DNA of 47,130 bases from Deltaproteobacteria bacterium UBA2409 (GTDB lineage Bacteria > Bdellovibrionota_C > UBA2361 > DDRT01). The DNA lies in the NCBI GenBank assembly GCA_002343185.1, contig DDRT01000020.1:1-47130 (forward strand), in the 5' to 3' direction. Numbering within the stretch: position 1 is the stretch's first letter; every line of letters begins with the position of its first letter. The translations under genes were made by a program, and so were the position numbers. Positions 32,102-39,371 of the stretch are shown in pieces. Below the pieces are notes generated by a model, which had not been told where the DNA came from, did not search any database, and worked only from the letters and a program-made list of their open reading frames with translations.

Positions 32102-32861
32102 CTAACACCTCATGAGCTAAAGCTAAGTAATCTTCTGCACCAGTTGATTTTGGAGCATACTCAAAAATAGTCTGTCCACTAGCGGGAGCCTCAGCTAAGG
32201 ACACATTTGTTCGTATAATTGTATCAAAAACAAGCTCTCCAAAGTATGACTTAACGGTCTCTGCAACAGCTCTAGCTAACTTCTTTCTGCTATCGTGTAA
32301 GCAGATAAGAACACCACCAACTTTAAGGGTAGGGTTATAAATACTTCGAACTTGATCAATAGTATCAAGTAGTTGCCTTACTCCATGAAGAGCAAGGTAC
32401 TCACTTTGAACAGGAATAATTACTTTCTCAGAGGCTGCAAGGGCGTTAAGAGACAAAAGTCCAAGGGCAGGGGGGCAATCAAAAAGTACTACATCAAACT
32501 TCCCTTCAATAGAACTAAGTGCGCGTTTTAAGATTAACTCTCTTCCAACAACTCCACCAAGCTCTAAATCAGCCGCACTCAAAAAAAGCGAAGAGGGGGC
32601 AACGTTTAAGTTATTGGATCTATTGATAATTATTTCCGATAACGCTTTTTGACCCTTTAAAACATCATAAATGGTTGGGTTTGGATTTTCTTCAATTACT
32701 TCCGGGTCAGAAGCTAACCCAAGATGAGCAGAGAGATTACTCTGTGCATCGAGATCTATTATGAGTACACGCTTACCAAGCTCAGCTAATGCTGCACCAA
32801 GATTAGCTGAGGTTGTTGTTTTACCAACACCACCTTTTTGATTTACGATCGAAATTAACAC
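32094..32861 (-). CDS. parA: ParA-family partition ATPase
   Basis: DNA-segregation ATPase of 255 residues. Deviant Walker A NQKGGVGKTTTSANL (KGGVGKTT 9-16), Walker A' IIDLDAQSNLS, Walker B VVLFDCPPALGLL. It lacks an N-terminal HTH, so it belongs to the chromosomal or type Ib-like class and would not bind an operator by itself. Transcribed leftward, away from the iteron region. Confidence 0.93.
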   Translation of the reverse strand: MLISIVNQKGGVGKTTTSANLGAALAELGKRVLIIDLDAQSNLSAHLGLASDPEVIEENPNPTIYDVLKGQKALSEIIINRSNNLNVAPSSLFLSAADLELGGVVGRELILKRALSSIEGKFDVVLFDCPPALGLLSLNALAASEKVIIPVQSEYLALHGVRQLLDTIDQVRSIYNPTLKVGGVLICLHDSRKKLARAVAETVKSYFGELVFDTIIRTNVSLAEAPASGQTIFEYAPKSTGAEDYLALAHEVLGD

Positions 32862-32888
32862 AAGAGATTACGATCTACATCCAAACAC

Positions 32889-33038
32889 TATCGTGTGTCT
32901 ACAAAAGTCATCGTGTTTTGATATAAAAATTTATCGTGAATCAAAAAAAGTTTTCTCGTGCATCAAGATAAGCACATATCGTGAAGTGAACTATAAAAAT
33001 CTAGTAAATTATCGTGAATCAAGATAAAACATATAGTG
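32889..33038. other. Iterons and probable replication origin
   Basis: Seven copies of a TATCGTG-type word begin at 32889, 32909, 32932, 32954 (TCTCGTG), 32977, 33010 and 33032 (TATAGTG). Most are 20-23 bp apart, about two helical turns; one gap is 33 bp. Several extend to TCGTGNATCAAG. An AT-rich stretch with CTCAAA...TTTGAG (33039-33055) follows. Iterons beside a rep gene are the standard plasmid origin design. I see no clear DnaA box. The whole stretch 32862-33160 is explained by this region plus the rep leader. Confidence 0.75.
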
Positions 33039-33092
33039 ATCTCAAATAAATTTTGAGCCTTAAATCATTGATCTCTTTTATATTTTTTCCCG

Positions 33093-33112
33093 GTTACTTT
33101 AGTATAAGTAAC
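33093..33112. promoter_or_regulatory. Inverted repeat before rep, possible operator
   Basis: GTTACTT (33093-33099), TAGTAT, AAGTAAC (33106-33112): a perfect 7-bp inverted repeat 49 bp upstream of the rep ATG. Rep proteins often repress themselves through inverted copies near the promoter, but this repeat does not resemble the iterons, so the binding protein is unknown. Confidence 0.4.
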
Positions 33113-33160
33113 TTAAACTAAGATTGTAATACATACAAAAAGTAGATAAAGATTCATTTA

Positions 33161-34474
33161 ATGAAAAGGAAAGTTTCTAGAGATGAGATGAACTTAGCTG
33201 AGTTCCCACTAGCGATCCTTTCAACGAGATCAGACCCTTCAATCAAAACCCTAGAATTTAAAGACACAGTGCGTGGCAAAAATGGAGAGCTGACTGAGCG
33301 TTCTTGGATAATTACAGGTGCTGATAAATTTGGACTGCCAACTGCTTCTGATGATGAGGTTCTTTTGGGGCTTCTAAAATTAAGTGTTGATACTGGACTA
33401 GCAGCAAGAAAAGTTGTTTTCACTAGATATGAGCTAATGAAAATTCTGCATTGGAGTACCGAAGGAAGAAACTATTCAAGACTTCAAAAATCATTAGATA
33501 GACTTAGTGGAGTTAGAATCAAAGCTAAAAATGGATTTTATGATAATGATTCCAAAGCTCATTGCACAAAGAATTTCGGTATTATCGATGAATACGAGAT
33601 TAATGATGGCAGAGATGAAAGAAAACCTAGCTTTTTTACCTGGAGCGAAGTTTTGTTCAATTCTTTTCAAGTTGGGTTCATTAAAAAACTGGATTTAGAT
33701 TTTTATTTAAGTCTCAAAAGTGCTGTTTCAAAAAGACTGTACAGATATCTTGATAAACACTTCTGGTATAAGCCAAAAATAGCAATCGATCTTTTTTTAC
33801 TTGCACATGAAAAGATCGGGATCTCACGTAACTACAAATATGTAAGCTCGCTTAGGCAACAGATAGATCCTGCAGTAGAGGAATTAATAGAAAAGGGTTT
33901 TATATCGAATGTTGAATATGAGCAGCGGCAAATAATATTTATAAAACAAGAAACCCAAACTTCAAAACCTTTGGATAAAAAGCAGATTGTTTTAAGTAAG
34001 TTGATAGAAAGAGGGGTGAGGGAAGCTTCAGCAAAAGGAATAGTCTATGATGCATGTGAAGACATGCTTTCAAGAATTGAAGCAATAATAGATTATTTTG
34101 ATAAGTTAAAAGCAAAAGGTGGAATAACAAAAAATCCAGCAGGATTTTTATTTAAAGCAGTATCAAATCCACGTTCTTTCTGCTTGCCGTCAGACACTCA
34201 AAAGCCACTTGTTTTGGAGAACCCGAAAAAATCAGACAATCTAGAAGCTCAGTACCTAGTAGAGCGAAAAAAAGAGATCTCAAGAATTAAAATGGAGGTA
34301 GAACCAGAGCTTTTAGAAAAAACTGAAATACAAGTACGAAATGCCCTATCAAACATAGCTCCTTTAATAGGAGCTTCAAAACTTGAAGAGGCTATAAAAC
34401 ATGGGGTAGATGAAAAGCTTGCAGTGCTTTTTGCATTGCCCTCTTATCAGGAGTGGCTTAGTAAGAGACTCTAA
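33161..34474 (+). CDS. Plasmid-type replication initiator, RPA family
   Basis: A 437-residue initiator resembling the replication initiator protein A family: MNLAEFPLAILSTRSD, then a first winged-helix half (ELMKILHWSTEGRNYSRLQKSLDRLSGVRI) and a second (FYLSLKSAVSKRLYRYLDKHFWYKP...LLAHEKIGIS), followed by a variable helical C-terminus. Members initiate plasmid replication from iterons. Here it is divergent from parAB with iterons between, the usual layout of a low-copy replicon. Full length and intact. Confidence 0.85.
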   Translation: MKRKVSRDEMNLAEFPLAILSTRSDPSIKTLEFKDTVRGKNGELTERSWIITGADKFGLPTASDDEVLLGLLKLSVDTGLAARKVVFTRYELMKILHWSTEGRNYSRLQKSLDRLSGVRIKAKNGFYDNDSKAHCTKNFGIIDEYEINDGRDERKPSFFTWSEVLFNSFQVGFIKKLDLDFYLSLKSAVSKRLYRYLDKHFWYKPKIAIDLFLLAHEKIGISRNYKYVSSLRQQIDPAVEELIEKGFISNVEYEQRQIIFIKQETQTSKPLDKKQIVLSKLIERGVREASAKGIVYDACEDMLSRIEAIIDYFDKLKAKGGITKNPAGFLFKAVSNPRSFCLPSDTQKPLVLENPKKSDNLEAQYLVERKKEISRIKMEVEPELLEKTEIQVRNALSNIAPLIGASKLEEAIKHGVDEKLAVLFALPSYQEWLSKRL

Positions 34475-34604
34475 TACGAAGTGTGTGTAGTAGTTCAAAT
34501 AATTAGCTTGAGGCTCGTACACAGTTTGAGTTACAGCCCCTTTAGTAAGCCAAAATCTTGACAGGGTAGCTTTTATAAAGCTCATCTTTTCAATAGCTTA
34601 TACT

Positions 34605-34620
34605 TGGCACAATAGATGCG
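34605..34620 (+). promoter_or_regulatory. Sigma54-like promoter before the transglycosylase
   Basis: TGGCACAATAGATGCG: the -24 GG (34606-34607) and -12 GC (34618-34619) are exactly 12 bp apart. Transcription would start near 34630, only about 2 nt before the GTG, so the message might be leaderless. Confidence 0.5.
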
Positions 34621-34631
34621 AATAACCTACT

Positions 34632-35498
34632 GTGCGCATCAATTTTGACGGAACCTTCGCCGATATCCAGCGAGCACTTAGAGCGTATGCTCCAAGTAAT
34701 AATCTTGGAGGGCTTTTTAATCAGGAGCTAAAAGAGGTTAAAGAAGAGGTTCCTAAAGAGGTAGCCAGGTTTACACCACCCCCTCCAGTTAAGGAGATAG
34801 AAATTCCACCACCATCTATGGTTTTTGAGACTCAAGCCCTTGAGCGTGCACAGGTAAATCTAGAGGCCTTTCCACTTTCAGCACCTGAAGTGATACACAC
34901 AAAGAGGATTAATGACTCTGAAATAAAAAGACAGGCCTCTTTTACCCCAAATGAAAAGACCGAGTACTTCAAGGGGCTCATCGCAGAAGCAGGTAAAAAG
35001 CATGGAATAGACCCAGCACTTGGGATGGCTGTGGCAAAAGCGGAGTCTAATTTTAACCATAAAGCTATAAGTCAGGACGGTTTTGAAAGTAAGGGGCTTT
35101 TTCAGCTTCTAGACTCAACAGGTAAAACACTACTTGAGCGAAATGATATGGATACAGATGGGTATGATCCATTTAATCCTGAAACAAATGTAGACCTAGG
35201 GGTAGGGTACCTACGTTACCTTCATGAGACTTTTAGTAAGCCTACGACCTTGGGGAATAATCTTTCCACTGTTCCAGGATTTAACTCCTCAGAGGTGGAA
35301 AAATTTGCCGTAGCAGCCTTCAATGCCGGGGAGGGAAGGATTGCATTTGCTCAAAGTGAAGCTAAGAAGCGAGGGAAAGATCCAAGCACTTTTGAGGACG
35401 TAAAACCCCATATTCCAAGCATTACGCGGTCTTATGTAGATAGAGTACTAGCTGATAGAGATAAGTTTGGAACTGTTCTAATCACCCCCAAAGAGTAA
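34632..35498 (+). CDS. Lytic transglycosylase (SLT domain), flagellar context
   Basis: Peptidoglycan-cleaving enzyme of 288 residues. The SLT domain covers about residues 120-275: GIDPALGMAVAKAESNFN holds the catalytic Glu, ESKGLFQLLDSTG the Gly-Leu-Phe-Gln loop, and FAVAAFNAGEGRI the AYNAG-like motif. The N-terminal 100 residues are Pro/Glu-rich without a clear signal peptide. It sits directly before the two flagellin genes, so a flagellum-assembly role is likely (inference). GTG start, no ribosome binding site. Confidence 0.85.
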   Translation: MRINFDGTFADIQRALRAYAPSNNLGGLFNQELKEVKEEVPKEVARFTPPPPVKEIEIPPPSMVFETQALERAQVNLEAFPLSAPEVIHTKRINDSEIKRQASFTPNEKTEYFKGLIAEAGKKHGIDPALGMAVAKAESNFNHKAISQDGFESKGLFQLLDSTGKTLLERNDMDTDGYDPFNPETNVDLGVGYLRYLHETFSKPTTLGNNLSTVPGFNSSEVEKFAVAAFNAGEGRIAFAQSEAKKRGKDPSTFEDVKPHIPSITRSYVDRVLADRDKFGTVLITPKE

Positions 35499-35500
35499 CT

Positions 35501-35516
35501 TGGCAAGGATGTTGCT
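35501..35516 (+). promoter_or_regulatory. Sigma54 promoter for the tandem flagellins
   Basis: TGGCAAGGATGTTGCT matches TGGCAcG-N4-TTGCW, with GG and GC 12 bp apart. It lies 51 bp before the flagellin ATG, giving a leader of about 40 nt that contains AAGGAG. Sigma54 control of flagellins is established in several proteobacteria. Confidence 0.8.
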
Positions 35517-35566
35517 CTCTCACCTGTCGTAGTTAACGGGTCGGAGTTTCCCAAGGAGAAAGGGCA

Positions 35567-36430
35567 ATGAGTATAAATATACGTACAAACATTCCATCAC
35601 TAGCAGCTCAACGAAATTTAGGCGAGAGCTCGCAAAGACTAAATACAGCATTTGAAAGACTATCATCAGGTTTGCGCATTAACCGTGCAGCAGACGATGC
35701 AGCAGGTCTTGCAATCGCTGAGAGCTTAAAGGCGGATGCAAAGATAGCTTCAGTAGCGATAAGAAATGCTAACGATGGTATCTCAATTATCGCGATTGCT
35801 GACCAAGCGATAGCTCAGATAGGAAACGTTCTATCAAGGCTAGCAGAGCTTGCTCAACAATCTGCAAACGGTGTGTACGCAAATACTCAGCGTTCTGCTC
35901 TAAATAACGAATTCCAAGCTCTAACATCAGAGATTGAGCGTATAGCACACACTACTACATTTAACGGGTTAAAACTTCTATCAGGTGGAGGAGAGGTAAT
36001 CTTCCAGGTAGGCTTTGATGGAGGCTCATCATCTCAAGTGAGCTATCGTGGAGTAGCTGCTACACTTGAATCTCTTGGATTAGCCAGCCAAGGCTCATCA
36101 GTAGGTACATATTCAATTATTGCAGAGTCTGATGTTGCATCTCAATCAGCAGCAAGAGCTGCCCTTGATGCGATTAACGCAGCTATATCTTCTGTCAACA
36201 GAAACAGGGGAAGTTTAGGAGCTGCTGAGAGCAGGCTGAATGTTACAATTAAAAATCTACAGGTTGCACGTGAGAACTTCATGGCAGCTGAATCACGAAT
36301 TAGGGATGCAGATGTTGCAGCAGAAGCGGCTGAGCTTACAAGACTTAGCATTCTGCAACAGGCCGGTGCAGCAGTATTAGCACAGGCTAATCAGCAACCA
36401 CAGTTAGCATTGCAGTTGATAGGTGGATAG
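35567..36430 (+). CDS. Flagellin, first tandem copy
   Basis: Filament protein of 287 residues made of D0/D1 domains and only a short D2. N-terminus INIRTNIPSLAAQRNLGESS, then FERLSSGLRINRAADDAAGLAIAE; C-terminus AAESRIRDADVAAEAAELTRLSILQQAGAAVLAQANQQPQLALQLIGG. AAGGAG lies 12 nt before the ATG. Followed after 18 bp by a paralogue. Confidence 0.95.
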   Translation: MSINIRTNIPSLAAQRNLGESSQRLNTAFERLSSGLRINRAADDAAGLAIAESLKADAKIASVAIRNANDGISIIAIADQAIAQIGNVLSRLAELAQQSANGVYANTQRSALNNEFQALTSEIERIAHTTTFNGLKLLSGGGEVIFQVGFDGGSSSQVSYRGVAATLESLGLASQGSSVGTYSIIAESDVASQSAARAALDAINAAISSVNRNRGSLGAAESRLNVTIKNLQVARENFMAAESRIRDADVAAEAAELTRLSILQQAGAAVLAQANQQPQLALQLIGG

Positions 36431-36448
36431 TAGGAGCAAGGAAGGCGT

Positions 36449-37312
36449 ATGACACTCAATATTAGAACAAACATTTCGTCGCTAGCAGCACAACGAAACC
36501 TGTATGATTCAACAGACAGGTTGAGAACAGCTTATGAGCGACTATCTTCTGGTCTTAGGATCAACAGAGCTAAAGACGATGCAGCGGGTCTAGCAATTGC
36601 AGAAAGCTTAAAGGCAGATGCTAGAATTGCTTCAGTCGGTATAAGAAACGCAAACGATGGTATATCGATTGTAGCTATTACTGACGGTGCTATTAACCAG
36701 ATCACTTCTGTACTAAGTAGATTAGCAGAACTTGCTCAGCAATCAGCTAACGGGGTGTACAGTAACGCTCAACGTTCAGCCCTACAATTAGAATTCACAG
36801 CTCTAATGAGTGAAATGGAGAGGATTGCTGTTACAACAGAGTTTAACGGCTTAAAACTTCTCTCAGGTGGAGGAACCGTATCGTTCCAGATAGGTTTTGA
36901 CGGAACATCAGTTTCTCAAGTTACCTACTCAGGTGTTCAGGCAACACTGCAAGCTCTTGGACTTGCTCAAGTGGGAACTTCAGTTCATACATACTCGATT
37001 ACTGGTGCTACAGATGTTGAGTCACAATCGGCGGCAAGAGCAGCAATTGATGCTATTAAGATCGCTATAACTTCAGTTACTCGCCAAAGAGGAACACTTG
37101 GAGCAGCAGAAAGTAGACTTGATACTGCAATCAGAAACTTGCAGGTTGCTCGTCAGAACTTCGCAAACGCTGAAAGCGTAATTAGAGATGCAGACGTAGC
37201 AAGTGAAGCGGCTGAGCTTTCAAGACTAAACATCTTGCAACAGGCTGGAACTGCGATACTAGCCCAAGCTAACCAACAACCTGCTCTTGCACTACAGCTT
37301 TTACAAGGTTAA
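36449..37312 (+). CDS. Flagellin, second tandem copy
   Basis: Filament protein of the same length (287 residues) as its neighbour and closely alike: NIRTNISSLAAQRNLYDSTD, then AYERLSSGLRINRAKDDAAG, ending NQQPALALQLLQG. Most differences lie in the short middle domain. Preceded by AAGGAAGG and probably co-transcribed with the first copy from the sigma54 promoter. Ends 17 bp before the REP-like hairpin at 37329. Confidence 0.95.
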   Translation: MTLNIRTNISSLAAQRNLYDSTDRLRTAYERLSSGLRINRAKDDAAGLAIAESLKADARIASVGIRNANDGISIVAITDGAINQITSVLSRLAELAQQSANGVYSNAQRSALQLEFTALMSEMERIAVTTEFNGLKLLSGGGTVSFQIGFDGTSVSQVTYSGVQATLQALGLAQVGTSVHTYSITGATDVESQSAARAAIDAIKIAITSVTRQRGTLGAAESRLDTAIRNLQVARQNFANAESVIRDADVASEAAELSRLNILQQAGTAILAQANQQPALALQLLQG

Positions 37313-37328
37313 TTAAGGTAGGTTTTTG

Positions 37329-37354
37329 GGGGTCAGGCCTCCCGGCCTGACCCC
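37329..37354. repeat. REP-like palindrome between flagellin and the secretion ATPase
   Basis: GGGGTCAGGCC (37329-37339), TCCC, GGCCTGACCCC (37344-37354): a perfect 11-bp stem, with a T-run on the left. It sits at the meeting point of two convergent genes and could terminate both. The same core recurs twice at 47018-47100. Confidence 0.85.
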
Positions 37355-39330
37355 TGTTTCATCGAGACAAGTCTTTGTACTCTGGCTAGTAGAATCTTAA
37401 TATCAGACCCTTTAGCAACAAAATCATCTACTCCATGGCCAAAGGAAAGAACTTCATTTTCTTCAGTTCCGGCAGCTGTGAGAATAAGAATCGGAATTTT
37501 ATCTGTTCTTGGATCGGATTTAAGTTTTTGAACCAACTCTAAGCCTGACATCTTTGGCATCATAAGATCTGCAACAATTACATCAGGAAGCTCCTCATAG
37601 ACCTTTTGAACTCCTTCAAGACCGTTTTCAGCAAGGGTTACATCGAAAAGTTGTTCTTTAAAAACCTCGTTCATTATCCAACGTGTATCAGGGTCATCCT
37701 CAACAAGTAGAAGTTTAGTTTTCTTTAATGGTTTCTTCTCTTCAGTTTTTAGATCTAGCTTTGGAAGATCCCCTAGAACTCTTATAAGCTCATCTTTAGT
37801 TGTAACACCTTTTTTTAATAGCTCCGTACCAGCTTCTTGAAGAGAGATGTATCCATGAGATCTAGCAAGCTTTTCAATTTCATGTTCTGGAAGATTGTTA
37901 TGAATGGCCTCTCTTATTTCATCTGTTATTTCAAGAATACTATAAACAGCGGTTCTTCCGGCAAATCCTGTTCCATGGCATTGATCGCATTCAGCTGCTT
38001 TATTACAGGTGCAAAGCTTTCTTACTAGTCTTTGCGCAAGGATCCCTCCTAAAGAGGCTGCTACAACAAACCCAGGAACTCCCATATCGATAAGCCTTGT
38101 TATTGCAGCAGGTGCTGAGTTTGTATGAAGTGTAGAGAGAACTAAGTGACCAGTCTGTGCAACCTGCATCGCTATGCTTGCAGTTTCACTATCACGGATC
38201 TCTCCAACCATTATAACATCAGGATCTTGTCTTAAAACCGATCTTAACCCTTCAGCAAAACCAAGCTCTACTTTTGAGTTAACCTGAATTTGAGTGATAC
38301 CTTGTAGGCGGTACTCAACAGGATCTTCAATCGTAATTATGTTGTGAGATCCATCGTTTTTATATTGAAGTGCCGCATATAAAGTTGAACTTTTTCCAGA
38401 TCCTGTTGGTCCAGTAACAAGAACAACTCTTGAGGTGCCTTTTAGCATGGTTTTTAATCTTGATTGAATCTCATCAGGCATTCCTAATGAGTCAAAGTGA
38501 ATAGATTGAAACTCACCACCTAGAACTCTAATAACCAAATTTTCACCATACTGAGTTGGAACTGTAGAGAGTCTTAGATCTTTTGTAGAATTCCCAGCTT
38601 TGACTCTTAATCTTCCATCCTGAGGGCGTCTCTTCTCGGCAATATCCATTCCACCAAGTAGTTTAATTCTTGAAACAACCGCTGGATGAAATCCTGATGG
38701 AATCGTTAAAAGAAGTTGCAAAAGCCCATCTACTCTTATCCTAACAGGAGAGCCATCTTGTTCTGGGGATATGTGTATGTCACTTGCATGTCTTTCTATA
38801 GATTCTCTTAAAATTTTATCAACTAGTTTTACTATTGGAGCAGCTTCATGATTATTCGAATCGACTGGAGCTTCTTCTTTTATAATTTCAGTTTTCTTTT
38901 CATCTGGAAGCTCAAAATCAAAATCATTTCTGTCTCTAGCTGCATGCACCGTCTTAACATGAGAATATGAAGCAACAACAACTTCAACTCTACTTCCTAT
39001 TTCAAACTCAAGAAAATTCTTCCATTCAAGATCAAAGGGATTAAACACCGCAACGCAAACTCTCTTCTCTGATACCTCTACTGGGAAGGATCCGGCTTCA
39101 ATCCACTTTGAAAGAGGGATCTCTGAGAATTTAACTGAATCAAAAAGTAAAACTAAAGAAGAAAGAATACCTTTTGAAATTGAAAATAAAGGGATACCAA
39201 GTTTTTCAGAGAGTTTTTTCGCTAATTGCTTATCATCGCAGATTTCTTTTAAGTCTAAGGGAAGCTCTGTTACAGTTTGATTTAATAAACCTTCTTTCTC
39301 TAAGAATTTAAGCAGACGATCGCCTTTCAT
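37333..39330 (-). CDS. PilB/GspE-type secretion ATPase with C-terminal receiver domain
   Basis: Hexameric ATPase of a type II secretion or type IV pilus machine. An N-terminal MshEN-like region is followed by the ATPase core: Walker A GPTGSGKSSTLYAAL, the Asp box, and Walker B DPDVIMVGEIRDSETA. It also has the zinc-binding tetra-Cys loop CTCNKAAECDQCHGTGFAGR. A full receiver domain is fused at the end (LLVEDDPDTRWI, VIVADLMMPKMSG, ILTAAGTEE) with the phospho-acceptor Asp, so phosphorylation may control the ATPase. The last residues and stop come from the REP-like repeat. ATG at 39330 is preferred over an upstream TTG at 39348. Confidence 0.9.
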   Translation of the reverse strand: MKGDRLLKFLEKEGLLNQTVTELPLDLKEICDDKQLAKKLSEKLGIPLFSISKGILSSLVLLFDSVKFSEIPLSKWIEAGSFPVEVSEKRVCVAVFNPFDLEWKNFLEFEIGSRVEVVVASYSHVKTVHAARDRNDFDFELPDEKKTEIIKEEAPVDSNNHEAAPIVKLVDKILRESIERHASDIHISPEQDGSPVRIRVDGLLQLLLTIPSGFHPAVVSRIKLLGGMDIAEKRRPQDGRLRVKAGNSTKDLRLSTVPTQYGENLVIRVLGGEFQSIHFDSLGMPDEIQSRLKTMLKGTSRVVLVTGPTGSGKSSTLYAALQYKNDGSHNIITIEDPVEYRLQGITQIQVNSKVELGFAEGLRSVLRQDPDVIMVGEIRDSETASIAMQVAQTGHLVLSTLHTNSAPAAITRLIDMGVPGFVVAASLGGILAQRLVRKLCTCNKAAECDQCHGTGFAGRTAVYSILEITDEIREAIHNNLPEHEIEKLARSHGYISLQEAGTELLKKGVTTKDELIRVLGDLPKLDLKTEEKKPLKKTKLLLVEDDPDTRWIMNEVFKEQLFDVTLAENGLEGVQKVYEELPDVIVADLMMPKMSGLELVQKLKSDPRTDKIPILILTAAGTEENEVLSFGHGVDDFVAKGSDIKILLARVQRLVSMKQGSGREA

Positions 39331-39371
39331 ACTCCCCCATAAGGGCAAATCGGCAAAATTTTTGATTTACT

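Noticed and set aside
32862..33160. CRISPR-like array of short repeats near parA
   Set aside because: The repeated word is only 7-12 bp with 13-16 bp between, which is iteron-like; there are no cas genes.
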